DNA of 64,000 bases from Dactylonectria macrodidyma. Its lineage: Eukaryota; Ascomycota; Sordariomycetes; Hypocreales; Nectriaceae. The translations under genes were made by a program, and so were the position numbers. The stretch spans positions 2,586,501-2,650,500 of the forward strand of contig JAGMUV010000002.1 of assembly GCA_020744425.1 (NCBI GenBank). Reading direction: 5' to 3'. The notes under the pieces are model-generated. The model saw only the letters and a program-made list of their open reading frames with translations. It made no database searches and was not told where the DNA came from. Below are positions 36,833-49,060 of the stretch, piece after piece (position 1 is the first letter of the stretch; each line of letters starts with the position of its first letter).

Positions 36833-36932
36833 TGATGAGACTGGGATTCGAACCCAGGAGGATTGCTCCACCAGGAATAGAGGTGTTAAGGTGACCTTAA
36901 CCTGACGCCATAACCAACTCGGCCATCTCACC
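36833..36932 (-). tRNA. tRNA-Leu(AAG) with an 18-base intron
   Basis: The minus strand folds as a class II tRNA. The acceptor stem GGTGAGA pairs with TCTCATC, followed by discriminator A. The D-arm is GCC/GGC, the anticodon stem TCAGG/CCTGG, the variable arm long (GGA/TCC), and the T-arm CTGGG-TTCGAAT-CCCAG, which serves as the B box. The anticodon AAG lies at 36898-36896 (minus). The intron at 36894-36877 follows the base 3' of the anticodon, the canonical place, and carries CCTTAA complementary to TTAAGG in the anticodon loop, the usual pre-tRNA pairing. A T6 terminator follows at 36826-36821. Confidence 0.95.
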
Positions 36933-37358
36933 AGAAGCTTGTGATTTGGAGCGTCCAGATCGAGTATATGCACCTACGATCCGCAAAGCCGATCAGGGTA
37001 TCCACCTGGAGCCCACTTCGTCCTACGATTCACGACCTTGGGACATTGGGGTCACCCACCATGGATCGAGCCAATGATAAGGTGGAGTAGTCAAGGAATG
37101 TCATGGAGAAGAGCAGCTCAATCTTCATGGCATGATTTGGTAGTGGAGGCATTGAGAGGAAGACGGATATATACAGCAGAGGAGACCTTGTATCATTCAG
37201 AAATATGGGATGAGCCAACGTTCTCTGTTGACGGGATACGTCTAGTTCATAATTCAGGGGAGTATTATACATCATCTCCATCGTACATGTACACATACAG
37301 AGTCGCCATATCACACCTGCTCGGGGCTCGTTCTAGAAACAGCGGCGGCGGCCAGGAC
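36933..37358. other. Intergenic: upstream flank of tRNA-Leu and 3' flank of the next minus-strand gene
   Basis: No coding sequence supported. The tRNA promoter elements are internal to the tRNA; nothing more is recognised. Confidence 0.45.
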
Positions 37359-38906
37359 CTATTCCCTCCTCTTAACAAAAATTCGAGAGTGTGGCACATT
37401 CAGCCTCCAGTCATTGTTGAATCCCGGCGTTGTTTCAGCCGCAGCATCCAATGAGGTAACGAAGATGCCCTCGTTAGACAGCGCACCAAAAATGTTATTA
37501 GTGACGACTAGACTTGCTTCAGAAGGTTCTTCTGTTGAAGCAGGAGTGGCACCAGCCGTGCCGAAAACAACACCCGTGAAAGCTTCATCCGTCGGCTTCG
37601 CTGGTACTTCAGTCGAGGCGAAGAACTGGATCTTGGACCCGACGGGAACGAAGTTGCCGCCGTCCATTGCTTGGATGAATCTTTGCATCTCCTCCTCCTC
37701 CGACAGAGAGAAGTGGGTACGCTGAGGGTCAAGCGACAGTAAGCCCTTCTTCACACCCCAGCCACCGCCGCCGCTCACTGTTCACTTGCGTTAGAACCTT
37801 CTCTCCATAGTTGACGGACATACAACATGCATATCTGGTATAAGCGACCACCTTGGCCGTAAAGTTCTCGGATACGACTGGAAGTTGCTGACATTAGGTC
37901 CGAAGCAGAGTGGTTCTCGTCATAGGTCGCTGCTGGATCTGGATCGATCTCGCTTGAGATGTTGCCGGATTGTGAGTATACTGGCGGCATGATCATTGCC
38001 CACACCCCCATGGTAGACTGTTTTACTAGGTAAGACTTTCGGTCATGGAGCTCGTCGACAGCAGGTTCCAGCTCGTTAGATGCAGGAGTGGATTCATTAT
38101 TCAGGTTCACGCGCCGCACTATGTTGCCGAAGCTTTCTGTCACCACGCGTGAGCGAGTGAGGGGAACCAATGGCGCCCAGAGACCAAGATCCTTGACGGA
38201 CTGCAACTGCTCCTCGAGCGGTAGAGTTATTTGCTGCCAGTGTTTCTCGACTCGCTCGCTGAGGCGGGGTGATTCTTGGCTGAGGTCGAATCGGCTTGCT
38301 AGCAGGGTAGAAGTCCGGTGGTTTAGGAAAGTGGTGTTGGCTAATGGAAGGGTTAGATGAGGATTGCCAAATTCGATTGTGAGAGCTGCAACTTTGTCCA
38401 CATCTTCGATAGCCTTGGGAGGAGCTGGGGTCCATAGATCTGGAAGGATGGAGTCAAGGTGGCCGCGCAGAATGGACAAGCCTTGTATGGGTTTGTTGCT
38501 GGGCACAGGAGGAGCAACATGATCAACCACCGCACCCAATACGTGAAACTGCTCCAACTTCTCAGAGCCGGACATGACACCGATAAATTTCTCCATGAAG
38601 GACCCGTCTTCTAGTAGTTTTGCATACTGGGGCGTCGCGAGAATGACAGCTGCGTCATGGCGATTGGGATTAGCCAGCTTGACTTGCTTTTTGATTCCTT
38701 GAAGCAGCGAGGACAGGTCCTGAATGGGATCAGTGGACTGTGGAAAATAGACTTCTTGATCAAGTAATATGTACCTTTCCTTTGGTACCTAATTCGACAG
38801 AGAAGGAGACGAGCTCATTTCTGGTGGAATACGCTCTGCGGCCGCCTGTCGCGATAGAGCTACAGGTCCAGCTCCTCGAAGCTCGCCATGCCCAGCAAAG
38901 TGCCAT
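37359..38906 (-). CDS. Probable mitochondrial matrix protein, unrecognised (weak FIST-like resemblance)
   Basis: Three exons, 38906-38775, 38719-37852 and 37777-37359, join in phase to 472 residues. The first exon supplies an N-terminus rich in Arg, Ala and Ser with no acidic residue before about residue 31, ending in a cleavage-like GGRRAYST, so mitochondrial import is likely. Splice signals are GTACAT with an ATTCAG acceptor for intron 1, and GTGGTC, CTAAC and CAG for intron 2. The body has alternating strand and helix segments (DAAVILATPQYAKLLEDGSF, LGAVVDHVAPP, PIQGLSILRG), a Gly-rich turn SGGGGWGVKKGLLSL and NIFGALSNEGIF near the end. The pattern vaguely recalls FIST sensory domains; I would not rely on it. 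It diverges from the ValRS gene. Confidence 0.75.
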
Positions 38907-39447
38907 CAAGACGGTGTCATGTGATCCTAGAGAGAAGAGGGCAGAATACGAGCCTGTGAAAGGCTAGATGGATAAGTGTGCACAGAATAAAGGGAGAGAA
39001 AGACCTCGAAGACTTGCAAGGTAGCTTGAAAATACAAGTTCGCGCCCTTGAGCTTTGTGCCATCGAAAACACCACCATTTCTGGCTGAGGCTTGCCAGGT
39101 GTGGCTCTCTGCGTGTGGCTGAAGCTGCCCCTCCCAGCCCCCACAAGGCAAGTGCACCGCCACAGGTGGGTAGCCCCTCCCCTCATCCCACCATGCACAA
39201 CCACCACCCGATGCCAATCAATGCCCGTGACTCAATTTTGTGGGCGACTTGCATCTAGTAATCGAGTCAACGCTGTGTCACATTTGCTGGTTCTTAAGCC
39301 AATTTTCGCGTAGGAACCAGTCTGAAGCCCCATACTCCCGGGCTTCATACAGACATCTCAGGCACGACGTTTCGACTCGCTGTACGAGCACTTCGGGTGC
39401 GCTCAGCATCGCCCTTACGACGACACTTTACAACCACGCGAGTTACC
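38907..39447. promoter_or_regulatory. Bidirectional promoter of two mitochondria-related genes
   Basis: 540 bp separate the start of the mitochondrial protein (-) from the ValRS ATG (+). The ValRS-proximal part (39298-39447) is open in the ValRS frame and probably encodes a leader of a longer form. No TATA box is evident. Confidence 0.4.
39298..39447 (+). other. In-frame 5' extension of ValRS, candidate mitochondrial presequence with non-AUG start
   Basis: The ValRS frame is open from just after TAA at 39295-39297 and has no ATG before 39448. The last 29 codons (39361-39447) have seven Arg and no Asp or Glu and include LRRHFTTTRV, typical of a cleavable mitochondrial signal. Near-cognate starts in frame are tandem ACG ACG at 39364-39369 and CTG at 39322. 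Fungal tRNA synthetases commonly use alternative starts to serve both compartments; yeast ALA1 uses tandem ACG. Confidence 0.55.
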
Positions 39448-42400
39448 ATGGCGACCAATACTGGCCGAGGAGACCCAAGTAAGCATTGCTCGACGCTTAC
39501 GCTATATCGATTGCATTGCTAATAACTGCGCTGCGTAGCTGCTGCCGGCGAGGGCCATGAGCAGCCTGTCAGCGCCGCTCCAGCCGTTGTGGCTGATGGT
39601 GCTGCGACTGAAGCTGGCGACGCGCCCAAGGTGAAGTCTGCAAAGGAGTGTGCGTTCCCACTCTTAGCAATGATCTCCCTACCTCGAACGAAAGTCGGCT
39701 GACCAAGCCATACAGTAGAAAAGGAGCGAAAGAAGGCTGAGAAGCAGGCTAAGTTTGATGCAAAGAAGGCCAAGGTCTCGAGTGCCCCCAAGCCCGTTAA
39801 GGAAAAGAAGGTCAAGGAGAAGAAGCCCGAGGAGGAGCCGCTGCCCGAGTACGTCGAAGATACCCCCGAAGGCGAAAAGAAGCGTATCCGATCGTTCGAC
39901 GACCCCCATTTCAAAGCATACAATCCAATTGCCGTCGAGTCGGCCTGGTATAGCTGGTGGGAGAAGGAGGGCCTATTTAAGCCTGAGTTCAAGCCTGATG
40001 GCACTGTCAAGGATGCAGGAAGCTTCGTTATCGTTCACCCTCCCCCCAACGTCACGGGAGCTCTGCACATGGGCCATGCTCTCGGCGACTCTCTGCAGGA
40101 CCTCATGGTCCGATGGAGCCGAATGCAGGGCAAGACCACTCTCTGGCTCCCTGGCTGCGATCACGCCGGTATTTCCACCCAGAGCGTCGTTGAGAACATG
40201 CTGTGGAGGCGCGAGGGAAAGACCCGACACGATCTTGGCCGAGCTAAATTCATTGAGACCGTCTGGGAGTGGAAGGAGGTGTACCACAAGCGTATCAACA
40301 AGGCCTTGACCAGCATGGGAGGATCCTTTGATTGGACCCGTGAAGGTACGTTCTGTAACCCCGAGTAGGCAGCGAGAATACTAACTAGGCGCAGCTTTCA
40401 CCATGGACGCCAACCTCTCTGCGGCTGTCACCGAGACTTGGGTCAAGCTCCACGAGGAGGGCACCATCTACAGAGCCAACCGCCTCGTCAACTGGTGCAC
40501 GAAGCTTAACACTGCCCTCTCCAACTTGGAGGTTACCAACAAGGAGTTGACTGGGCGCACTCTCCTCGAAGTCCCCGGCTACGACAAGAAGGTCGAGTTC
40601 GGCGTTATTGTTCACTTCAAATATGCCGTTGAGGGATCTGACGAGACCGTCGAAGTGGCTACCACCCGTATCGAGACCATGCTAGGTGATACTGGAATTG
40701 CTGTTCACCCCAAGGATGAGCGATATACGCACCTTGTCGGAAAGACCGCCATCCATCCTTTCATTGAAGGCCGAAAGCTTCCCATCATTGCCGACGAGTA
40801 CGTCGACATGGAATTTGGAACTGGTGCTGTCAAGCTTACCCCTGCCCATGACCCCAACGATTTCAACCTCGGCCAGAAGCACAAGCTTGAGTTCATCAAC
40901 ATCTTCACTGACGACGGTCTATTGAACGAGAACGCTGGTCCTTACAAGGGCCAGAAACGATTCGACGTTCGGTATACTATCCAGGACGACCTGAAGGCTA
41001 AGGGTCTGTATGTGGACAAGAAGGACAACGCCATGAAGGTTCCCTTGTGTGAAAAGTCCAAGGATGTCATTGAGCCCATTATGAAGCCTCAATGGTGGGT
41101 CCGGATGAAGGATCTAGCCGAGCCAGCGCTTCAGGTCGTCAGGGACGGAAAGATCAAGATCCGACCCGAGTCGGCCGAGAAGAGCTATTACCGTTGGCTT
41201 GAGGATATCAACGACTGGTGTATCAGCCGACAGCTGTGGTGGGGACACCAGTGCCCCGTTTACTTTGCCAAGATCGAGGGTGGTGCTGAAGATATTCCCG
41301 AGGAAAAGCTGTGGTTCGCTGGCCGGACTGAGCAGGAGGCTGAAGAGAAGGCCAAGACTGCCCTACCTGGAAAGACTTTCACCCTCGAGCGGGACGAGGA
41401 TGTTCTTGACAGTAAGTCTGAGATACTTCGCTCCTTCTGCGTAAATGCTAACCGCCGCCACAGCCTGGTTCTCGTCCGGTCTTTGGCCTTTCAGCACACT
41501 AGGCTGGCCCAACAAGACCCATGACTTGCAGAGCCTGTACCCCACATCCGTGCTGGAAACTGGATGGGATATTCTCTTCTTCTGGATCGCCCGAATGATC
41601 ATGCTCGGATTGAAGATGACCGGCGAGATCCCATTCAAGGAGGTGTACTGCCACAGTCTTGTCCGTGATTCTGAGGGCAGGAAAATGAGCAAGAGTTTGG
41701 GCAACGTCGTTGACCCTCTGGATGTCATTTCCGGTATCGACCTACAGGTTCTTCACGACAAGCTCTCCCAAGGAAACTTGCATCCCAGCGAGATCCAGAA
41801 GGCTACCAAGTACCAGAAGACTGCGTTCCCGGATGGCATTCCTCAATGCGGCGCGGATGCTCTGCGTTTCACCATGATCAACGCCACCACCGGTGGCGGA
41901 GATATCAACTTGGACGTGAAGATGTGAGTTTTCGACATTGAAATCGTCTCGATGCCGAGGCTGACAAGAAGTAGCATTCACGGATACCGCAAGTTCTGTA
42001 ACAAGATTGTAAGTTGCCTAGGTGTTGATGGGCTATTGACCACGGCCAACTAACGAACCTGTAGTTCCAAGCTACCAAGTACGTCTTGGGAAGCCTGCCC
42101 AAGGACTTCGTCCCTGCCAAGTCGGGCATTGCTCGAGGCAAGACTCTAGCGGAGCGATGGATTCTGCACAAGATGAACACAGCTGCCCGTGACATCAACG
42201 CGGCTCTCGAGGCTCGCGAGTTCTCCAAGTCCACCCTCATTATCTACCGATACTGGTACAACGAGCTATGTGACGTCTATATTGAGAACTCCAAAGCCAT
42301 CATCCGTGATGGAACTGAGGAGGAGCGCCAGTCCGCCATCCAGACTCTGTACACGTCCCTGGAAGCCGCTCTGACCATGATCCACCCCTTCATGCCTTAT

Positions 42401-43054
42401 ATCACTGAGGAGATGTGGCAGAGGATGCCCCGACGACCCGAGGATGAGACCAAGTCCATAATGATCGCCAAGTATCCCACTTACTCTACAGAGCTGGATG
42501 ACCCCGCATCCGAGGCCGCGTACGAGTTGGTTCTCGGCTGCGTCAGAGCTGCTCGATCTCTGATGGCCGAGTACACCCTCAAGGACGAGGTCACTGGTGA
42601 GTACTGATTCCCATTTCGCCAGAATCAAGTCACTGATTAGTCTTTAGTCATCATCCAGGGCCACAACGAGACATCTTTAACCACTGTCAAGGAACAGGTC
42701 ACTTCCATCAAGTCTCTCGCCGGCAAGGGCATCAAGGATGTAGAAATCCTTGGCCCTGACGCCGCTCGGCCCGCTGGTTGCGTCGCCTACCCCGTCTCCA
42801 CCGAGGCCGCCGTCTTCCTGCACGTCAAGGGTCGCGTCGACCTTGATGCCGAGATCACCAAGGCCCAGAAGAAGCTCGACAAGGCCAAGTCTAACATCCA
42901 GAAGCAGGAGAAGATCCTCAAGGACCCAGGCTACCTCGAGAAGGTTTCGGACGCCGTCCAGGAGACTGACCAGAAGAAGTTGGCAGACGCCAAGTCGGAA
43001 CTGCAGAGCTTCGAGGAGACCATCAAGCAATTTGAACAGCTTAAGCTAGAGTAG
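39448..43054 (+). CDS. vas1: Valyl-tRNA synthetase
   Basis: It charges tRNA-Val in translation. Eight exons (39448-39478, 39539-39649, 39716-40345, 40395-41411, 41464-41923, 41975-42008, 42065-42596, 42648-43054) join in phase to 1,073 residues, the eukaryotic size. A Lys-rich N-terminal extension (residues about 45-90) precedes the class I core. The HIGH-type motif is [16 protein letters not shown] and the KMSKS loop is [10 protein letters not shown]. Other signatures are the editing-domain entry [28 protein letters not shown] and [12 protein letters not shown]. The Val-specific C-terminal coiled coil is at the end ([20 protein letters not shown]). The gene starts at ATG 39448 for the cytosolic form; an upstream leader may give a mitochondrial form. 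Confidence 0.97.
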
Positions 43055-43207
43055 ACTACTAAGATTGTACAACGTGGAGGAAATGTCATAAAAAAAGAAG
43101 GCCATGAGATGAATAAGAAAGTACAAACAGTTATAGATCACGGTCAAGAATTGAACAAGTTGAACGTGGTTTTATACCAATTTAGTCGACTACTCGTACA
43201 TATCGAA

Positions 43208-45394
43208 TTACTGGCCCCATCCACCCTTTGAAGCCCCTTCTTCCTTGTCCTTCCTTGCGCCGCCGCCGCCGTGCCGCACAGGTTTCGACTGCGCTGCCTC
43301 ATGTCTCTTCAGCTCGTCGGGGACCTTGGAGATGGAGCTTTTGCTCAATATCTGCTTTAGGTCGTACATGTTGTCGGAATCCTCGGGGCCCAAGAAGGTG
43401 ATGGCCACACCGCTTTTGCCAGCACGACCTGTACGTCCGATACGATGGGTGTAGCTCTCAATGTTGGTGGCCATATTGAAGTTGACGACGAGGGAGACGT
43501 CGGGGACGTCGATACCACGGCCAGCCAGATCGGTGGCGACGAGGACTTGTGTCTGGCCGTTGCGCAGCGAGCCCAGTGCCGCCTCTCGCTGGTCCTGTGT
43601 CTTGGAGCCGTGCAGGGTGACGGCGGACCAGCCCATGGATTTGATATCGCGGGCGACGGCGTCGCAGTTACGCTTGATGTTGACGAACACGATGATGGGT
43701 GCGGCAAAGGCCCCCGAGGACAGAATCTCCTGGAGGCGCTTCTTGCGGCGGTCCTCGCCGGTGATGAACTCGACGCGCTGCTCGACCGTGTCGACGGCCT
43801 CGCCAGCGTTACCGATGGTGACAATGGCCGGGCGGCGGAGGTATTTCTTGGCAATCTTTTCGACCTGGGGTGGCATCGTCGCCGTGTACATCATGGTCTG
43901 GCGGTAGCGGTCGCGGCCTCCGACGTAGCGCTTCATGAGCTGGGCGTTCTCAGCATCATCCGTGTCGGGCTTCTCGTTGCTAACGGGCAGGGCGTCGAGG
44001 ATCTTGTTGACAGACTCTTCGAAACCCATGTCGATCATGCGGTCGGCCTCGTCCATGATGACGTAGCAGCACTGTCCCAAGACTAGCAGGCGGCGCTCGA
44101 TACAGTCGACCAGACGGCCGGGCGTTGCGACGATGATTTCAGCGCCGTTGCGCATTTCGTACGCTTGCTCCTCGAGGGAGTGTCCACCAATGATGGTGAC
44201 GCAACGAAAGCCCAAGGGTGTCGCGAACTTCTTCGCCTCGGCCTCGATCTGGATAGCCAGTTCTCGAGTCGGGGCCAAGATGAGGGCGTACGGACCGTCG
44301 TTCTTGTTCACTTCAGTCAGGGGCGGAAGGTCGGAGATGTAGACGAGGAGAGGCAGCAAGAAGGCGGCCGTCTTTCCTGAACCCGTAACAGCAACTCCGA
44401 TGAGGTCGCGGGCTTGCAAGGCGATGGGGATGGCGGCACGCTGGATGGGCGAGGGCTCTTTGTAGCCCACTTGGTCGACAATCTTGAGGAGCCGTTGCGG
44501 TAGATCCGACTCCTGCCAGCTGCGCATCGGGTTGGGGATGACGCCGCCCTTTGTTGCGATTCCAAAGTCTTCCTTGAAAATCCGCCAGTCTCGCTCGCGC
44601 ATGTCGTCGAGCGCCTTCTCGGACCAGCGCTTGCCCAGCCCTGTCCTGTCTGCTCGCTGCCGGGCCTTCTCGCGCGCACGATAGAAGTCCTCCATGATGC
44701 CCATTGCCCGCTCTCTGCCGTGCTCTAGATCACGCTGCTCTATCATCCTTGCTCGTTTGCGCGCTCGTTCTTCGGCTTGGTCGTCAAACTCGCCTCCGAC
44801 GCCGGCGAAGGAACCTGACCGATTGGCACTCTGCTGTGTGTAGAGAGGGTCGTTGTCTCGCGAGGTATCTTCGTCCGCGTCCCATTCGAAGTTGAACTTA
44901 CGCTCCGTTGTGCGCATCCGCTTCTTCTTGGCAGAAAAGTTGGATTGTTGATTTACTTCTGGGCCGAGATACCGTGATCGCAATAGCGACGCCTCGATGT
45001 CTTCTGCTGAGCGCTTCTCTACTGTCTTCTTGTCTGCCTTTTTCGTATCTCGTCCGCCTCGAGTATCGCCTCTACCTTCTCCCCGACCATCTCCTCGACC
45101 GTCCCCTCTACCATTGTGCTGGTTCATGGCCTTGGGCCCTGTGGGAACTCGTCGCGAATCATGTAATGCATCGTTGGCACTCGAAGAACCCGTTGATCGC
45201 CCTGACCATTTCCGTTCATCTTCGCGCTTGCGCTCAGAGTCCTCGGCGGACTTGCGCTGCTTTTCTTCTTCGTCCTTCTTGGCCTTTTCGGCTGCCAGTC
45301 GCTCTCGTTCGGCCTTGGGGATGAACCTGGGCTTCGCCGCCGCGGCGTCAGCGGCCTTCTTCTTGCGGAGGATCTCTTCGATATCGAGGGGCAT
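43208..45394 (-). CDS. prp28: Pre-mRNA-splicing DEAD-box helicase Prp28
   Basis: Prp28 drives the exchange of U1 for U6 at the 5' splice site. A single exon encodes 728 residues from the ATG at 45394 (MPLDIEEIL); an ATG 11 codons upstream is possible but less like the family. The N-terminal 280 residues are highly charged, including an RGDGRGDGRGEGRGD repeat. The helicase core has the Q motif PSPIQRAAIP, GSGKT (338-342), PTREL, the DEAD box (448-451), TAT in place of SAT (motif III) and HRIGRTGRAG (motif VI). The pre-core stretch FGIATKGGVIPNPMRSWQES is diagnostic of Prp28 among DEAD proteins. It converges on ValRS with about 150 bp between stops. Confidence 0.95.
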   Translation of the reverse strand: MPLDIEEILRKKKAADAAAAKPRFIPKAERERLAAEKAKKDEEEKQRKSAEDSERKREDERKWSGRSTGSSSANDALHDSRRVPTGPKAMNQHNGRGDGRGDGRGEGRGDTRGGRDTKKADKKTVEKRSAEDIEASLLRSRYLGPEVNQQSNFSAKKKRMRTTERKFNFEWDADEDTSRDNDPLYTQQSANRSGSFAGVGGEFDDQAEERARKRARMIEQRDLEHGRERAMGIMEDFYRAREKARQRADRTGLGKRWSEKALDDMRERDWRIFKEDFGIATKGGVIPNPMRSWQESDLPQRLLKIVDQVGYKEPSPIQRAAIPIALQARDLIGVAVTGSGKTAAFLLPLLVYISDLPPLTEVNKNDGPYALILAPTRELAIQIEAEAKKFATPLGFRCVTIIGGHSLEEQAYEMRNGAEIIVATPGRLVDCIERRLLVLGQCCYVIMDEADRMIDMGFEESVNKILDALPVSNEKPDTDDAENAQLMKRYVGGRDRYRQTMMYTATMPPQVEKIAKKYLRRPAIVTIGNAGEAVDTVEQRVEFITGEDRRKKRLQEILSSGAFAAPIIVFVNIKRNCDAVARDIKSMGWSAVTLHGSKTQDQREAALGSLRNGQTQVLVATDLAGRGIDVPDVSLVVNFNMATNIESYTHRIGRTGRAGKSGVAITFLGPEDSDNMYDLKQILSKSSISKVPDELKRHEAAQSKPVRHGGGGARKDKEEGASKGGWGQ

Positions 45395-45755
45395 GCTGGT
45401 TATGTCTCTCGTCCGGGGTTGAAGCAAGTTGGAATGGAATGGAGAAAAGAAAATTGTGCCACAACACCTGGGACGCTAGAATTGATAAGTTTGTTCTTTT
45501 ATCGAGCTTGGTCTTAGGCAGGAGGGACCAGAGTCGACGAGGCTGTGGAAATAACGTTGGAGGTTGTGGAGTAGTAACCAATCAGAAGCTTCCTGACCTG
45601 AAGTGGGACCACGAATTGACAGGATGGGAAAACTTGAGATGACAGCCTCGAGAACCGACGAGGTCAGTCGCTTCGTCCCCACGTCGAAACAAACTCGCCA
45701 ATACTACCCCCCCTAGCACATACGATTGAACTGGCCACGGCGCCTTCTAAGCACC
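45395..45755. promoter_or_regulatory. Divergent promoter region, prp28 / mL59
   Basis: 360 bp between the two starts with no supported gene. Promoter function is inferred from position. Confidence 0.35.
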
Positions 45756-46370
45756 ATGGCTTCTCCGTCGCATTATATCCAGCTCGCCAAGTCGCTGCCC
45801 GCGCCCCTGCAGCGCTTTTTCGCTCGGTACCCGCCGTCCGCCATCGTCTCCGAGTCCGCCCCAAAGACGCACTACCAGGAGGCTCGCGCGAACCCGTTCC
45901 GATTCTACAAGCACCCGGTAACGGGCCGGTGGCAGGACCCCGTCTACTCGCAGCGCCGCCAGGCCGAGCTGGTCAGCATGGCGCGCGAGCACGGCGTCGA
46001 GAAGCTGCTACCCGAGACGCGTAAGGGTACCGAGTACCGCCTTGCCCATCGCGTTGAGCACGGCTTGAGGGTCAAGGGTACCGGTGTTGGACAAAAGGTC
46101 AAGGGTCATATTCACGAGCGACACATGATTGCAAAGTACGTGGGCGATGCCGTCGCTGGGATATTGCAGGCCATGTTGGACTGGCCATGGCTAACCATGA
46201 CACTAGGATGGAGAAGCGAAGACAAGCCATGCTGGATATGCCCAGGCTCATCAAGGCCTGGAAAAAGGTATGCCCACTGACGACTGACAAAAAATCTGAC
46301 AATTCGAATCGCTATACTAATTGGCTATCCCTAGACCGGCAAACATGGCTGGACCAAGTTCCCGAAATAA
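45756..46370 (+). CDS. mrpl25: Mitochondrial large-subunit ribosomal protein mL59 (Mrpl25)
   Basis: A fungal-specific protein of the mitoribosome large subunit. Exons 45756-46135, 46207-46267 and 46335-46370 join in phase to 158 residues, matching yeast Mrpl25 (157). The sequence runs LPAPLQRFFARYPP, NPFRFYKHPVTGRWQDPVYS, RRQAELVSMAREHGVEKLLP, then a very basic end MEKRRQAMLDMPRLIKAWKK followed by TGKHGWTKFPK from a 36-base last exon. There is no separate presequence. Intron acceptors are ACACTAG and CCCTAG. Confidence 0.92.
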
Positions 46371-46909
46371 GAGAACAATGATACTACCTATGGACAAAAA
46401 ACTGCTTTGGCGCACCTGTACATGTACCATGTATTTCTATGTACAAGAATCTCTACGAACGTCTGGTAGAAAGATTCCTTCGGCGCAGTCAATACCCGGA
46501 TGTGAACTTGCCTGTCCGTTGTCCTCCACTTGGATGGCAGCCCAGTTCGCCATGGCCCCCAAGACCAGCATCAATGAGCTTCGTGATCTGAACTGACCAA
46601 AATGCAACCCTGAAGGAGGCACCGCGAGCCATTTGAAGGAGCATAGGTAGTGCTCAATTCTGCAACCGCCCTAACTGAATGGCGCTTCCCGTTCCACGAC
46701 CCGCGATATCTCCATGTCTCTGGATAGGTAGGTAGGTAGGTACCTACACAGCTTTCTCATCCACAACTCATGTGCATCACGTGATATTAAGAGTTCCAAA
46801 TGGAATCACTGGAGATTTTCACCTCACAACTCCCAAAACCACTGTCTGCCATTCGACCCGGGCTATGGAGGTCGCTAATACATAGGAGTCAGTTTCCACT
46901 CGCACACTG
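46371..46909. other. Intergenic with a (GGTA)n palindrome
   Basis: 3' flank of mL59 and promoter of dph4. It contains TAGGTAGGTAGGTAGGTACC with its inverted partner TACCTAC at about 46724-46745, one of many such elements in this window. No gene is supported. Confidence 0.5.
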
Positions 46910-47458
46910 ATGGCGGCCGTACAATCCGACGGCGCGGCAACGCACTACCAAGTCCTCAACCTTACGCCCACTCTACTCGACACCCAAAACGACCCCACGG
47001 CGCTCATCAAGCGAGCCTACCACCGGGCCCTGCTGCGCAACCACCCGGACAAGGTCTCTTCCTTGCCGGCCTCGACGTCCTTCACCATCGATCAAATTAC
47101 CACCGCCCTCAGCGTCCTCTCTGGCCCCTCCTCCCGCGCCGCCTATGACGCGGCTCTGCGTGTCTCCCGGCCCGCTGCCAACGCTCAGAGCCGCGACGCC
47201 ACGTTCCAGACGGGCGTTGAAAACGTCGATTTGGACGACCTAGACTACGACGAAGCCCAAGAGTGCTGGTACCGGCCCTGCCGTTGCGGAAACGACCGTA
47301 GCTACCTCTTCCGGGAGGCAGATCTTGAGGAGGTGGGCGATGAAGGCGAATTGGTCGTGGCATGCTTGGACTGTAGTTTGTGGCTGAGAGTCCACTTTGC
47401 TGTTGTTGAAGACGACGACGATGAAGCGCTGGAACCTATACCTCAAGATAAAAGTTGA
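46910..47458 (+). CDS. dph4: Diphthamide biosynthesis protein 4 (J-domain, CSL zinc finger)
   Basis: Dph4 (Jjj3) helps make diphthamide, the modified His of elongation factor 2, by delivering iron or electrons to the Dph1-Dph2 enzyme. The 182-residue single exon has an N-terminal J domain (residues about 12-90) with the HPD motif in LLRNHPDKV, a variable Ser/Ala linker, and the C-terminal DPH-type zinc-binding domain with CRCG and CLDCSLWLRV cysteine pairs, preceded by VDLDDLDYDEAQECWYRPC. The acidic tail is typical. The ATG at 46910 is the first in the frame. Confidence 0.93.
   Translation: MAAVQSDGAATHYQVLNLTPTLLDTQNDPTALIKRAYHRALLRNHPDKVSSLPASTSFTIDQITTALSVLSGPSSRAAYDAALRVSRPAANAQSRDATFQTGVENVDLDDLDYDEAQECWYRPCRCGNDRSYLFREADLEEVGDEGELVVACLDCSLWLRVHFAVVEDDDDEALEPIPQDKS

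Positions 47459-49060
<1,602 letters not shown>

Noticed and set aside
36370..36894. 174-codon + strand frame
   Set aside because: It overlaps the tRNA-Leu gene on the other strand and shows no protein features.
43445..44086. 213-codon + strand frame inside prp28
   Set aside because: Antisense shadow of the conserved helicase core.
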